A stretch of DNA of 64,000 nucleotides, taken from assembly GCA_002409625.1 (NCBI GenBank), contig DHNY01000003.1:6703-70702 (forward strand), given 5' to 3'. The position numbers and the translations under genes are program-made. Shown here piece after piece: positions 16,475 to 25,981 of the stretch (position 1 is the stretch's first letter; each line of letters opens with the position of its first letter). This stretch comes from Anaerolineaceae bacterium UBA5404 (lineage in GTDB: Bacteria; Chloroflexota; Anaerolineae; Anaerolineales; Anaerolineaceae). Below the pieces are notes generated by a model. That model saw only the letters and a program-made list of their open reading frames with translations. It searched no databases and had not been told where the DNA came from.

Positions 16475-18256
16475 ATGAGCAAAGAAGAGAAAATTATTCA
16501 ACTCCCGTATAGTATGACTGTGCGCACGCTGTCCACCATGTTGGATACCAGCGCTGTGCAGGTTATTAAAATTTTGATGGCCAATGGCGTTATGGCAAGC
16601 ATCAATCAACAGATTGACTTTGATACTGCCGCTGTGGTTGCCACAGAACTGGGTTTTGAACCTCAACTTGAACAAGAAGAGGAAGCTGTTGAAGAGCTTG
16701 GTGAGTTGCCACTTTGGCGTCGCTTGATTATGGATGAAGACCCCAAAGATCTTGTGGTGCGCCCACCGGTCATTACCATTTTAGGGCATGTTGATCATGG
16801 AAAGACATCCTTGCTGGATGCCATTCGCCAAACGGATGTTGCAGGTGGCGAAGCTGGTGGCATTACCCAACACATTGGCGCTTACCAAATTGTGCATGAC
16901 GGACGCTTGATTACCTTCCTGGATACGCCTGGTCACGCTGCGTTTTCATCCATGCGCGCACGTGGTGCCCAAGGCGCCGATATTGTGGTTTTAGTGGTCG
17001 CTGCGGATGATGGCGTGCAGCCACAAACACGCGAAGCTGCCAACCATGCCAAAGCCGCCCAGGTACCAATCGTTGTGGCATTGAATAAAATCGACCGCCC
17101 GGATGCCAACCTTGACCACGTAAAGACGCAACTCGCTGATATTGGCTTGCAGCCTGACGAATGGGAAGGCGATACTTTTGTGATGCCAGTCTCGGCAAGA
17201 ACCAAAGAAGGTATTGAAGATTTGCTTCAAACCATTTTGTTGGTGGCTGATAACATCACTATTAAAGCCAACCCTAAAGGCAAAACCCTGGGAACGGTGG
17301 TCGAAGCCCAGCTCGACCGTACCACCGGTCCAATGGCAACCTTGCTTGTGCAAAATGGGACGCTAAAAGTGGGTGATGTTTTGGTTGCTGGCGAAGGTAC
17401 AGGGCGCATAAAAGCCATGTTTGACCAACGCCACAATCGGGTTTACAAAGCCGGACCTTCAACGCCGGTGGTTGTGATGGGCTTGAACGCCTTGCCAAGT
17501 GCTGGTGATCTTTTTGAGGTGGTGGCAAATGACCGTGAAGGACGCAACATCGTTGCTGAACGCAAAGCAGAACGAGAAGCCAAACGAAGCGTTAAACGCG
17601 TTACCCTTGAAGAGCTGTTTAAGCGTTTCAAGTCTGGTGAGGCTAAGGAACTGCGTTTGATTTTGAAAGCTGACGTGCAAGGCTCTTTGGAACCGATTAT
17701 TAATGAGCTCGATAAGATTGGTGAGCAAGAAAAAGACCTTAGCATCCGTGTGTTGCATGCGGAAACCGGCAACGTAACTGAAAGTGACGTTATGCTGGCT
17801 GCTGCTTCTGATGCTATCGTGATGGGCTTCGCTGTTGGCACTGACCAAGGTGCAGAGCGCCTGGCCGAAGTTGAAGGCGTTTCAATTAGGCTCTATAATA
17901 TTATTTACCGTTTGACTGAGGATGTTGAAAAAGCATTGCATGGTTTGCTTGAACCTGAAATGGTACAGAAGGTCATCGGACGTGCCAATGTTTTAGCGCT
18001 CTTTAAAGTCTCTAAAGGCGGAACTGCGGCGGGTTGTCGCATTGCCTCTGGGCATGTTTTGCGCAATGCCCGAATTCGTGTTTTGCGCAATGGTGAGGAA
18101 ATTGCTGATTCGGACATCCTCTCAATCAAGCGCGAAAAAGAAGACGTACGCGAAGTGCGTGAAAACATGGAATGTGGCATCACCTTGAGAGATTTCACCG
18201 ATTTTGAGGTCGGCGATGTGCTTGAGGCTTATGTCTTGGAAAAATTTGGCGGATAG
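16475..18256 (+). CDS. infB: Translation initiation factor IF-2
   Basis: IF-2 is the GTPase that delivers initiator fMet-tRNA to the 30S subunit and promotes 50S joining. From ATG 16475 the protein has 593 residues: one short N-terminal IF2_N module (about 1-55), then the G domain with GHVDHGKT (104-111), DTPGH (150-154) and NKID (204-207), then domains II-IV including the fMet-tRNA-binding C2 domain. It lacks the long variable N-terminus, so it is near the minimum family length. I chose ATG 16475 because CGGAGG lies five bases upstream; a TTG at 16454 in the same frame has no such signal. Confidence 0.96.
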   Translation: MSKEEKIIQLPYSMTVRTLSTMLDTSAVQVIKILMANGVMASINQQIDFDTAAVVATELGFEPQLEQEEEAVEELGELPLWRRLIMDEDPKDLVVRPPVITILGHVDHGKTSLLDAIRQTDVAGGEAGGITQHIGAYQIVHDGRLITFLDTPGHAAFSSMRARGAQGADIVVLVVAADDGVQPQTREAANHAKAAQVPIVVALNKIDRPDANLDHVKTQLADIGLQPDEWEGDTFVMPVSARTKEGIEDLLQTILLVADNITIKANPKGKTLGTVVEAQLDRTTGPMATLLVQNGTLKVGDVLVAGEGTGRIKAMFDQRHNRVYKAGPSTPVVVMGLNALPSAGDLFEVVANDREGRNIVAERKAEREAKRSVKRVTLEELFKRFKSGEAKELRLILKADVQGSLEPIINELDKIGEQEKDLSIRVLHAETGNVTESDVMLAAASDAIVMGFAVGTDQGAERLAEVEGVSIRLYNIIYRLTEDVEKALHGLLEPEMVQKVIGRANVLALFKVSKGGTAAGCRIASGHVLRNARIRVLRNGEEIADSDILSIKREKEDVREVRENMECGITLRDFTDFEVGDVLEAYVLEKFGG

Positions 18257-18274
18257 AACTGGAAGGAGTAAAAA

Positions 18275-18694
18275 ATGCCCCCACCACTACGCATGAAAAG
18301 AATTAACGACCGCATAAAGGAAGTTTTATCGGTTGTTTTACTGACTAAAATTGAAGATCCCCGTTTGATGGATGTTACGGTTACCGATGTTCGCGTGGAC
18401 CGTGAACTCGATTTTGCCAATATCTATGTTTCTTCGCTTGATGAAAGCTATACTCCCGATGAAATTCTGGACGCGCTTAGCCGTGCTTCCGGATACCTGA
18501 AATATGAAATTGCTGAAGAAGTTGATTTGCGCATTATGCCCAAATTGCGTTTCTTTTGGGATCCAACGCCTCAACGCGCGGATCGTATTGATGCCTTGAT
18601 TGCACAAATTCAGGCTGAGAATAAAGAAAAAGAGGCTGAAATGGCTGAAGATGAAGACGAAGATGCCTCTGATGGAGAAGATTTAATTGAGTAA
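18275..18694 (+). CDS. rbfA: Ribosome-binding factor A
   Basis: RbfA is a small KH-fold protein needed for late 16S rRNA processing and 30S maturation. Residues 1-115 show the family pattern, including RINDRIKEVLS near the N-terminus, VTVTDVRVDRELDFANIYVS and PKLRFFWDPT. The last 25 residues are a strongly acidic tail beyond the usual core. GGAAGGAG precedes the ATG. It lies between infB and the DHH phosphoesterase gene, whose TTG start overlaps its 3' end, the standard rbfA-nrnA-truB arrangement. Confidence 0.93.
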   Translation: MPPPLRMKRINDRIKEVLSVVLLTKIEDPRLMDVTVTDVRVDRELDFANIYVSSLDESYTPDEILDALSRASGYLKYEIAEEVDLRIMPKLRFFWDPTPQRADRIDALIAQIQAENKEKEAEMAEDEDEDASDGEDLIE

Positions 18695-19649
18695 GCAGTT
18701 TATCCACGAACGCATTCGTGCTGAATTGGCGCAAGCCCAAAACATTGTCATTAGCGCACATATCCGCCCGGATGGCGATGCCATTGGGTCAATGTTGGGT
18801 CTTGCGCAAGCTTTACGTGAACAGGGCAAGCAGGTGCAAACCGTTTTGCAAGATGATGTGGATCCGAAGTATTTTGGCTTGACCGGCGCAACAGAAGTAA
18901 GCCACAAGATTGAAGCGCCTTATGATTACCTCATCGTTGTGGATAGCGCGGATCGTGCCCGGGTGGGCAATGTGCTTGATGGTGTCGGAGAAGTTGATTT
19001 GGTCATCGACCATCACATTAGCCACATCAATTTTGGAAAAATCGATGTTGTTGAAGCTGAGCTTGAAGCCACTGCATTGGTGCTTTATGAGTTTATGCCC
19101 GAATGGGGCTTGCCATTGAGCAAAGCCAGCGCGGAATGCCTGATGACCGGCATCGTGGCAGATACGCTTGGTTTTCGCACGTCAAACACCAGCCCAAAAT
19201 CCCTTCGAGCGGTTGCCAATATGATGGATATGGGCGTCAATTTACCTGAGGTTTATTTCCAAACCTTATCAAGCCGAAGCCTTGCCGAACTGCGTTATTG
19301 GGCGCAAGGGCTGGGAAAAATCCATTTTGAAGATGGTCTGGTGTGGACTTCTTTGTCACTCGAGGACCGGAAAAAAAGCGGTTATCAAACCAATGATGAT
19401 GCCGATTTGGTGAATTTGCTTTCAAGTATGCAAGGTGCTTCTTTGGCGATTATCTTTGTTGAACAACCCGAAGGGTCCGTAAAGATTAGCTGGCGATCCG
19501 TGCCTGGGGTGGATGTTTCTAAGCTTGCCGCAAAATTTGGCGGTGGCGGACATGCCGCTGCGGCTGGAGCCGACGTGCAAGGAGCATTTGAGAAAGTTAT
19601 TCAGGAAGTTTTGACAGAAAGTAACGCATATTTAATAAATGTGCAATAA
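18687..19649 (+). CDS. nrnA: DHH/DHHA1 phosphoesterase (NrnA-like)
   Basis: This 320-residue enzyme is predicted to hydrolyse oligoribonucleotides of 2-5 nt and/or pAp, as NrnA does, recycling RNA ends in the cytoplasm. It has the DHH-family Mn-binding motifs HIRPDGDAIGS (25-35), VVDSAD (about 84-89) and DHH (108-110), then the C-terminal DHHA1 substrate motif GGGGHAAAAG. The start is TTG at 18687, overlapping the rbfA stop by eight bases, with GGAG about ten bases upstream. A cyclic-di-AMP phosphodiesterase role of the same superfamily cannot be excluded by eye. Confidence 0.88.
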   Translation: MSKQFIHERIRAELAQAQNIVISAHIRPDGDAIGSMLGLAQALREQGKQVQTVLQDDVDPKYFGLTGATEVSHKIEAPYDYLIVVDSADRARVGNVLDGVGEVDLVIDHHISHINFGKIDVVEAELEATALVLYEFMPEWGLPLSKASAECLMTGIVADTLGFRTSNTSPKSLRAVANMMDMGVNLPEVYFQTLSSRSLAELRYWAQGLGKIHFEDGLVWTSLSLEDRKKSGYQTNDDADLVNLLSSMQGASLAIIFVEQPEGSVKISWRSVPGVDVSKLAAKFGGGGHAAAAGADVQGAFEKVIQEVLTESNAYLINVQ

Positions 19650-19667
19650 TATAAGGTAAGTGAGCGT

Positions 19668-20600
19668 ATGGATTACCAAGAAAACACACAAAGAAATGAC
19701 AAGATGTTAAGCAGAACTTCTGGCGTTTTAGTTATAGACAAACCCGTGGGCATGACATCGCATGATGTTGTGCAGGTTGTACGACGAGGAACTGGTATTC
19801 GTCGTGCAGGTCATACGGGCACCCTCGACCCACGTGCCTCAGGCGTGTTGGTTGTACTCATTGGGCCTGCTGTGCGCCTGTCAGAATACTTGTCAACTTC
19901 CGAAAAGCGCTATCAGGCAGTCATGAAATTTGGGATGACCACCAGTACTTACGATACAGAAGGTGCAATCACCAGTGAAGGTGGTGCATTCGATTTTGAG
20001 TTTGAAGATTTGGAAAAAGCTTTGAGTAAATTTGTGGGTGAAGTTGAACAAATACCACCAGTTTTCTCAGCGTTAAAGATTGACGGTCGGCGTGCTTACG
20101 AAATGGCACGGGCAGGTGAAGAAGTCGAGATGGAACCCAGGATGATTACGGTGCATTCACTTGAATTGCTTGAATGGGAACCTCCAGAGGCAGTCATTGA
20201 TATTCATTGTTCCTCCGGCACCTATATTCGCTCCCTGGCACATGACTTAGGCGAAGAAATGGGCTCAGGAGCCACCTTAATCAACCTCAGACGCACCAAA
20301 AACGGGCGTTTTACGCTACGCGATGCGGTTAGCCTGCGCAAGCTCGAAGAAGCCTTTAGCAATGGAGATTGGTACCGCTATTTGATACCTGCTGCTGAAG
20401 CGCTTGCTGATTGGTATACAGTTGAACTTGAACATGATCAAATTGATGAAGTTCGTCATGGTCATCGCGTTGCCGCCATTGAAGCCATGCAAGCTGGAAC
20501 CTGGGCAAGAGCGATTAGCCAGGAAGGTGAGTTGGTCGCTTTGGTTGAGTACATCGAAGAAGACCAGGAATGGCAACCGCGCAAAGTCTTTATGATGTAA
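19668..20600 (+). CDS. truB: tRNA pseudouridine-55 synthase TruB
   Basis: TruB isomerises U55 in the T-loop of tRNAs. The 310-residue protein has KPVGMTSHDVV (about 25-35), the catalytic-Asp motif GTLDPRASG with D54, and the RYxA/M segment (KRYQAVMKFG) of the family, followed by a C-terminal PUA-like region. The ATG at 19668 lies 18 bases after nrnA with a weak AAGTGAG upstream; ATG 19704 is an alternative but has no better signal. It belongs to the nusA-ribF operon. Confidence 0.94.
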   Translation: MDYQENTQRNDKMLSRTSGVLVIDKPVGMTSHDVVQVVRRGTGIRRAGHTGTLDPRASGVLVVLIGPAVRLSEYLSTSEKRYQAVMKFGMTTSTYDTEGAITSEGGAFDFEFEDLEKALSKFVGEVEQIPPVFSALKIDGRRAYEMARAGEEVEMEPRMITVHSLELLEWEPPEAVIDIHCSSGTYIRSLAHDLGEEMGSGATLINLRRTKNGRFTLRDAVSLRKLEEAFSNGDWYRYLIPAAEALADWYTVELEHDQIDEVRHGHRVAAIEAMQAGTWARAISQEGELVALVEYIEEDQEWQPRKVFMM

Positions 20601-20653
20601 TGCGGTCTGTGCAAGTTTTATTAAATCTTTAAGCAATAGAGTAGAATTACTGC

Positions 20654-21592
20654 ATGATTTGCGATACAAAGTTCACGATGGGATGGCCACCGCGCGATGA
20701 GGCGCCTGTTTGGCTCACTATCGGTAACTTTGATGGCGTGCATCTGGGTCATCAGGCTCTGATTAAGGAGATGATTCGCCTTGCCAAAGTAGATGATGCC
20801 AAATCGATGCTCATCAATTTTTGGCCTAATCCCAAGGTTTTCTTCACAAAAGAAAAAGGCTTTTACTTAACCACGCGCGCTGAAAAAACGAGCTTGCTTT
20901 CAAAAATGGGCGTTAATGAAATCGTTACGCTTGAATTTGATCAAAAGCTTGCCAGTATGAGTCCGCAAGCCTTTTTAGCTGAGATCATTCATCACGTGAA
21001 CCTCAAGGGCATCGTGGTTGGGCAAAACTTTGCCTTGGGCAAGGGCAGACAAGGAACGCCAGAGGTCTTAACGGAGCTGTGTGCCCAGCAAGGTGTTAAA
21101 TTCAATGTTTTTCCGCACGTGATGATGAAGGAAAATCCTGTTTCTTCCACACGAATTCGCGCGGCATTGACCGCCGGTAAGGTGGATGAGGTTGCGAAGT
21201 TATTGGGGCGACCTTATCGGTTGTGCTCAAAAGTTATTGGTGGCGCGCATGTGGGTAAGTCGATTGGTGTGCCAACAGCGAACCTTTTTCTTGAACCTGA
21301 GAAGTTTTTGCCCAGGAAAGGTGTTTACGCAACCATCGCGCACCTTAGAAACACCGATTACCAAGCGGTTACCAGCGTTGGTGTGCGCCCTACCTTTGGG
21401 GATGATTTTGAAGTCACCGTGGAAACGCTTATTCTGGATTTTGATGATGATATTTACGGTGAAGACTTGCAGGTGGAATTCATTCGCTGGCTGAGACCAG
21501 AAGAGAAGTTTGCCTCTGTGCAGGAATTAGTAGACCAAATTGAAGAAGACAAAACCGTTACCAGGAGGATTTTTGAAAATGGATTTGAGTAG
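20654..21592 (+). CDS. ribF: Bifunctional riboflavin kinase/FAD synthetase RibF
   Basis: RibF phosphorylates riboflavin to FMN and adenylylates FMN to FAD. The N-terminal nucleotidyltransferase domain has GNFDGVHLGH (24-33) and SSTRIRAAL near 167. The C-terminal riboflavin kinase domain has GVPTANL near 209, GVYA, and TLILDFDDDIYG near 258. At 312 residues it has standard length. It follows truB by about 50 bases, and its last 14 bases overlap the start of the ThyX-like gene, whose enzyme family uses FAD, a sensible pairing. Confidence 0.94.
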   Translation: MICDTKFTMGWPPRDEAPVWLTIGNFDGVHLGHQALIKEMIRLAKVDDAKSMLINFWPNPKVFFTKEKGFYLTTRAEKTSLLSKMGVNEIVTLEFDQKLASMSPQAFLAEIIHHVNLKGIVVGQNFALGKGRQGTPEVLTELCAQQGVKFNVFPHVMMKENPVSSTRIRAALTAGKVDEVAKLLGRPYRLCSKVIGGAHVGKSIGVPTANLFLEPEKFLPRKGVYATIAHLRNTDYQAVTSVGVRPTFGDDFEVTVETLILDFDDDIYGEDLQVEFIRWLRPEEKFASVQELVDQIEEDKTVTRRIFENGFE

Positions 21593-23009
21593 AAGAGTTT
21601 ATAGATTAAGCCCAAAACAGTTCGGCGCGGAAACGATTGCGGTTGCATTCGCAAAAACCTCGCGTTCGCCGGAACCATTTGATGTAATTGCCAACGAGCT
21701 CAATGATGATGAGAGCCGACAATTTAGCGAAAAGTGGATTGTTGGTTATGGCCATTCCAGCGTTGCAGAACATGCCGTGTTGCATCTGGCGCTCGAAAAT
21801 GTCTCACGCTTGGCCATTGAAACCGTAGAGGCAAACCGACTGGCTTCTTATACCGAAAAATCAACCCGCTATCAAGAGTGGGATCCAAACGCTTTTGTGG
21901 TACCTCCTGAAATTGTTGGCACTGAATTTGAAAAACCTTATCGCGATTATATGCGCGCTAATTTTGACTTTTATGCCAAGGCTTTGGAAGCTTTGCGGCC
22001 ATGGGGTGAAGCAAATACCCCTCGGAAAGAAACCGAAAGTGATCGTGCCTGGGCAAATCGCGCCAGGGTCAAAGCTGTTGATGTTGCCCGCTTTGTGCTG
22101 CCAATGGCAGCCATGGCAAACGTGGGTGTAACCATGAACGCGCGAACCCTGGAATATGCCATTAAGAAAATGCTTTCTTCTGAACTCGAAGAAGTGCGCC
22201 AAATCGGTGCTGAAGTAAAGCGCGTTTCTACCGAAGAGCTGCCCACCTTGGTGAAGTATGCCGATGAAATTGAGCATTTGCCGGCTTTAAGAACACACTG
22301 CCGGGCGATTGCTGACCGAATTGACACTATTCCCAACCGCGATTGGTGTCAGATGCATCACTTTGAAGCCCATGGTGAAGAGCGCATCCTTGCCGCGGTT
22401 TTGTATCGCTTTGGCAACGATAGCTACCAAGTTTGTCTTGACCAGGTGATGAACATGTCTGGAGCGGAGAAACAAGCCATTGTGGACGCCTTATTTGAAG
22501 GCATGAGCCCCTTTGATGTGCCTATCCGAGAGCTTGAATATGCCAACCTTAGCTTTGACTTGATTATGGACCAAGGCGGATACTTTGAGTTTAAACGACA
22601 CCGCATGATGAGCCAGACTCCTCAAGATCTGAGTACACGTTTGGGTTATAGTGTGCCACTGGCCATTACTGAAGCAGGCATCGAAGAAGAATATCGCGCC
22701 ATTATGAAGCAAGCCAGTGAGGTGTATGAGCTGATTGCTGCTTGGAATCCGCAAGTGGCTGCTTATGTTGTGCCAAATGCTTACAATCGCCGCGTCTTGT
22801 GCCAAGCCAATTTGCGCTCTTTGAGCCATTTCATCAGTTTGCGCACCGCGGGTAATGCCCATTTCTCCATCAGACGGGTGGCTCGGGGCATGCTTGAAAA
22901 AGCCAGCGAACACTATCTCATGATTTGTGGCAAAATCCGATTGAAGAACAATGAGACCAGCGAGGGATTAAGTAAAGATTACTTTACGGCGCTCGCTGAT
23001 CAGCCTTAG
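21579..23009 (+). CDS. Tandem-domain ThyX-like protein
   Basis: ThyX is the FAD-dependent thymidylate synthase, normally about 220-270 residues and homotetrameric. This protein has 476 residues and two ThyX-like halves. The first has GHSSVAEH (58-65) and ANRLASYTEKSTRY (85-98), which keeps the RHRx7S spacing but has Ala-Asn in place of Arg-His. The second has RHRMMSQTPQDLSTR (340-354), keeping RHR but with two extra residues before the Ser. The fused halves may build one composite active site. It could make dTMP or have diverged; no ThyA is seen in this window. ATG 21579 is chosen for the GGAGG ten bases upstream, overlapping ribF. Confidence 0.8.
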   Translation: MDLSRRVYRLSPKQFGAETIAVAFAKTSRSPEPFDVIANELNDDESRQFSEKWIVGYGHSSVAEHAVLHLALENVSRLAIETVEANRLASYTEKSTRYQEWDPNAFVVPPEIVGTEFEKPYRDYMRANFDFYAKALEALRPWGEANTPRKETESDRAWANRARVKAVDVARFVLPMAAMANVGVTMNARTLEYAIKKMLSSELEEVRQIGAEVKRVSTEELPTLVKYADEIEHLPALRTHCRAIADRIDTIPNRDWCQMHHFEAHGEERILAAVLYRFGNDSYQVCLDQVMNMSGAEKQAIVDALFEGMSPFDVPIRELEYANLSFDLIMDQGGYFEFKRHRMMSQTPQDLSTRLGYSVPLAITEAGIEEEYRAIMKQASEVYELIAAWNPQVAAYVVPNAYNRRVLCQANLRSLSHFISLRTAGNAHFSIRRVARGMLEKASEHYLMICGKIRLKNNETSEGLSKDYFTALADQP

Positions 23010-23099
23010 TGATTTATGGGATGAAAACTTCGCTAAGCATGGCTGAGCTTCAAAACGGATTATAATAAAGGAACTACAAGCAATAAAGGAGTTAGAAAT

Positions 23100-23537
23100 A
23101 TGGCAAAACGACTATCGCTTATTCTGATAACTATTTTAGTCTTCAGCTTGGTACTGGTGGCGTGTCAAAAAGGTGAACAAAAGGATAATACTGTGGCACT
23201 GCCAATCATCAGTTCAAAACCTGATAAAACTGGAGGCGAAGATACTTATCCAGCAGGAGAAGGTACGGGTACTGAGGACGTTAACCCCGATGATGGTACT
23301 ACCGATGTGGCACAAACCTATCCGATTGATAAGACCAGCCCAAGCTTTGATGCTGATATGGAAGCATGGGTAAAGGAACTTTTTGGCAGCCAACACACGC
23401 TCGATTTTGTGCTTTCACACACAAAAACAGAAGCGGAATGGCGTGCGCACTTCAACAGTCCCGCGCATGAGCATTTGAACCTGACCCCAGCTCAACTCGA
23501 CCAATTGATTGAATGGTTGCTGGAGCGAACGAAATAA
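23100..23537 (+). CDS. Small secreted lipoprotein, unknown function
   Basis: This 145-residue protein has a type II signal peptide: a Lys/Arg start, a hydrophobic core and lipobox LVAC with Cys22, so it should be lipid-anchored on the outer face of the membrane. An acidic Gly/Asp/Thr linker (about 25-75) leads to a short helical C-terminal domain (about 80-145) rich in Trp, Glu and Leu. I recognise no family. GGAG precedes the ATG, a TATAAT lies at 23061-23066, and a strong terminator follows, so it is probably its own unit. Confidence 0.75.
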   Translation: MAKRLSLILITILVFSLVLVACQKGEQKDNTVALPIISSKPDKTGGEDTYPAGEGTGTEDVNPDDGTTDVAQTYPIDKTSPSFDADMEAWVKELFGSQHTLDFVLSHTKTEAEWRAHFNSPAHEHLNLTPAQLDQLIEWLLERTK

Positions 23538-23553
23538 CACTTTTCTGAAAGAT

Positions 23554-23579
23554 AAAAGGCAGCCAGGCTGCCTTTTTTA
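23554..23579 (+). terminator. Intrinsic terminator after the lipoprotein gene
   Basis: AAAAGGCAG (23554-23562) pairs with CTGCCTTTT (23568-23576) around CCAGG and is followed by further Ts. Confidence 0.9.
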
Positions 23580-23638
23580 TTCTATAAAACTTTTTTAGGA
23601 ATTATTGACAAACGCCTTGGGAAACAAATTGGTGAAGC

Positions 23639-24355
23639 ATGTGCGGTAGATTTACAATGGCGATTGACGCCCAACACTTGCAAATGACATTGGACTTAGG
23701 CGAAATGCCTGAGCCCTGGGAAAAGCGCTATAACATCGCGCCTTCGCAGTATATTCCCACGGTGCCATTTGCAGATACGCGTCATGTTGTCTACATGCGC
23801 TGGGGTTTGGTGCCCTTTTGGGCACAGGACCCTGCAATCGGAAACCGCATGATTAATGCCCGGGCGGAAACAGTCGCCGAGAAACCTTCTTTTAGAGCCT
23901 CATTCAAGAATAAACGCTGTCTTATCCTGGCGGATGGATTTTATGAGTGGCAAAAAGGCGCGAAAAGTTCAGTTCCCTATTACTTCACACTTAAAACCCG
24001 TGAGCCTTTTGCTTTTGCCGGACTTTGGGATGATTGGGAGCCGAAAGGGGTATCGTCTGAACCGGGCATTCCCGGCTTGACCACCTGCACATTGATTACA
24101 ACAGAGGCAAACCGGGTGGTTGCCCCAATACATCCGCGCATGCCTGTTGTATTGACCAAAGACCTGATGTGGGATTGGCTACGGGCAGAAACCGAAACGG
24201 AAAAGTTGGCTTTGCTCAAGCCACTTGACCCTGATTTGATGCAAACCTGGCAAGTTGGGAAAGAAGTCAATAGTCCCGTCAATGATACCGAGGCTTTGAT
24301 CAGACCCTATTCCGATTTAGAGCAAAACGACTATAAACAAGGGCGGTTGATTTGA
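23639..24355 (+). CDS. SRAP-domain abasic-site protein (YedK/HMCES family)
   Basis: SRAP proteins form a covalent thiazolidine crosslink to abasic sites in single-stranded DNA through Cys2, shielding them at replication forks. This 238-residue protein starts MCGRF, giving Cys2 after Met removal, and has the conserved Asn (RYNIAPSQ), GFYEW with the catalytic Glu near 105, and IHPRMPVVL with the active-site His near 162. That is full family length. Its last codons overlap the TTG start of the next gene (TTGA), implying a shared transcript even though that gene encodes a lipoprotein amylase. A TTGACA lies at 23605-23610 but without a good -10. Confidence 0.93.
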   Translation: MCGRFTMAIDAQHLQMTLDLGEMPEPWEKRYNIAPSQYIPTVPFADTRHVVYMRWGLVPFWAQDPAIGNRMINARAETVAEKPSFRASFKNKRCLILADGFYEWQKGAKSSVPYYFTLKTREPFAFAGLWDDWEPKGVSSEPGIPGLTTCTLITTEANRVVAPIHPRMPVVLTKDLMWDWLRAETETEKLALLKPLDPDLMQTWQVGKEVNSPVNDTEALIRPYSDLEQNDYKQGRLI

Positions 24356-25965
24356 AGAAACAAATAAAATTAGTATTATTATTGATCGTTTTTATCTTAA
24401 TAACAGGAACTTTGAGCGCTTGTCAGGCAAAACCTCCCAAAGAATGGTGGAAAGATGTCGTTTTCTACGAGATCTTTGTGCGCTCCTTTAAAGATAGCAA
24501 TGGGGATGGCATTGGCGATTTTAACGGCATTATTGAAATGCTGGACTACCTTAACGACGGTGACCCAAACACAAGTGACGATTTGGGTATTGGTGGCATT
24601 TGGCTGATGCCGATCAATCCATCACCGAGCTATCATGGCTATGATGTTACAGATTACAAAGCCGTAAATCCGGATTATGGCAGCCTTGAGGATTTTGAAA
24701 GGTTACTGAAGGAATGTCACAAACGGGGTATTCGCGTTGTGATCGATTTTGTTATCAATCACACTTCGTCTAAGCATCCCTGGTTTGTTAGTGCCGCGGA
24801 TTCAGAAAGCCCCTATCGGAATTGGTACGTTTGGTCAGAAAAACGCCCGAACAACACCTCCGGACCCTGGGGATCCAATGCCTGGTATCAAAAAGGCAAA
24901 GAATGGTATTACGCGCCTTTTTGGAGCGAGATGCCAGATTTGAATTACCACAATCCTGAGGTGAGCGAAGCCATCTATGATGCCACTAAGTTTTGGCTTG
25001 ACCTGGGTGTGGATGGTTTTAGAGTGGATGCCGCGCGGTACTTATATGAAGAAGGCTTTATTTTGCAGGATTCGCCCAAAACAATCAAGTGGTATCAGGA
25101 CTGGTACAGCTATTACCTCAAGCTTAATGAGCGGGCTTATTCCGTAGGTGAAGTGTGGACAGATACCAGCATGATTAAGCGCTACAACCAACCGACAAAG
25201 GGCATGGAACAGTACTTTATGTTTGATTTGGCGGCTGATTTGGTAGGTTCGGTGTACTCGCCCAGTGCCTGGCGGGTAAGCAAAGCTTTTCAAAAAGCGA
25301 TGGACGCTTTTCCGGGTGGCGACTTCTCGAGCTTTTTGACGAACCATGATCAAAACCGGCTTGCCAGTGTGCTTGAAGAAGACCCTGTGAAGCAAAAATT
25401 GGCTGCTTTTCTCCTGCTTACCGGGCCGGGTACACCTTACATCTACTATGGTGAAGAAATTGGTATGACTGGTAAAAAACCCGATGAGGACATCCGCAAG
25501 CCTATGCAGTGGTCAAGCCAGAACCATGCCGGTTTTTCGAGCAAAAGTCCTTGGCGGGCGCTGAATGATGGCTGGTCGAAAAACAACGTTGAAGTGCAGA
25601 GCGGTGATGAAAATTCATTGTTGAATTGGTACCGCCAGTTGATTAACCTGCGAAATAAAGAGCCATTATTGCGAAAAGGTGCTTATTTGCCGATTTCATC
25701 GGATTGCCGATCGCTTTATGCTGTTTTGCGGGAGGAGAATGGCACGCAACTCTTGACCCTTGCAAACCTGAAGAATGAACCCATTGAAAACTGCACCCTC
25801 ACGCTAAAAGAAAGTCCATTAAGTGGCGAATACAGTGTGGAGATGCTTTTGGGTGAACCTTTGTTTGAGAAAATGGTTTTTGGTGCACAAGGTGAGCTTG
25901 ATGAAGTTAAGATAACGCGTACAATCAATGCGGCAGAAACATTTGTGATCTTATTGAAGAAATAA
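24352..25965 (+). CDS. GH13 alpha-amylase-family lipoprotein
   Basis: This 537-residue lipoprotein has a type II signal peptide with lipobox LSAC (Cys24) and is therefore expected at the outer membrane-facing surface. The GH13 barrel carries DFVINHTS near 132, GFRVD with nucleophile D226, GEVW with acid/base E267, and TNHD with D333, then a C-terminal beta domain. It likely cleaves external alpha-glucans or maltodextrins, feeding enzymes such as the cytoplasmic GH13 at 8846. It starts at TTG 24352, overlapping the SRAP stop by four bases. The exact specificity (alpha-amylase, neopullulanase or glucosidase) cannot be read by eye. Confidence 0.9.
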   Translation: MKKQIKLVLLLIVFILITGTLSACQAKPPKEWWKDVVFYEIFVRSFKDSNGDGIGDFNGIIEMLDYLNDGDPNTSDDLGIGGIWLMPINPSPSYHGYDVTDYKAVNPDYGSLEDFERLLKECHKRGIRVVIDFVINHTSSKHPWFVSAADSESPYRNWYVWSEKRPNNTSGPWGSNAWYQKGKEWYYAPFWSEMPDLNYHNPEVSEAIYDATKFWLDLGVDGFRVDAARYLYEEGFILQDSPKTIKWYQDWYSYYLKLNERAYSVGEVWTDTSMIKRYNQPTKGMEQYFMFDLAADLVGSVYSPSAWRVSKAFQKAMDAFPGGDFSSFLTNHDQNRLASVLEEDPVKQKLAAFLLLTGPGTPYIYYGEEIGMTGKKPDEDIRKPMQWSSQNHAGFSSKSPWRALNDGWSKNNVEVQSGDENSLLNWYRQLINLRNKEPLLRKGAYLPISSDCRSLYAVLREENGTQLLTLANLKNEPIENCTLTLKESPLSGEYSVEMLLGEPLFEKMVFGAQGELDEVKITRTINAAETFVILLKK

Positions 25966-25981
25966 TCTTTAGGAGAATTTT

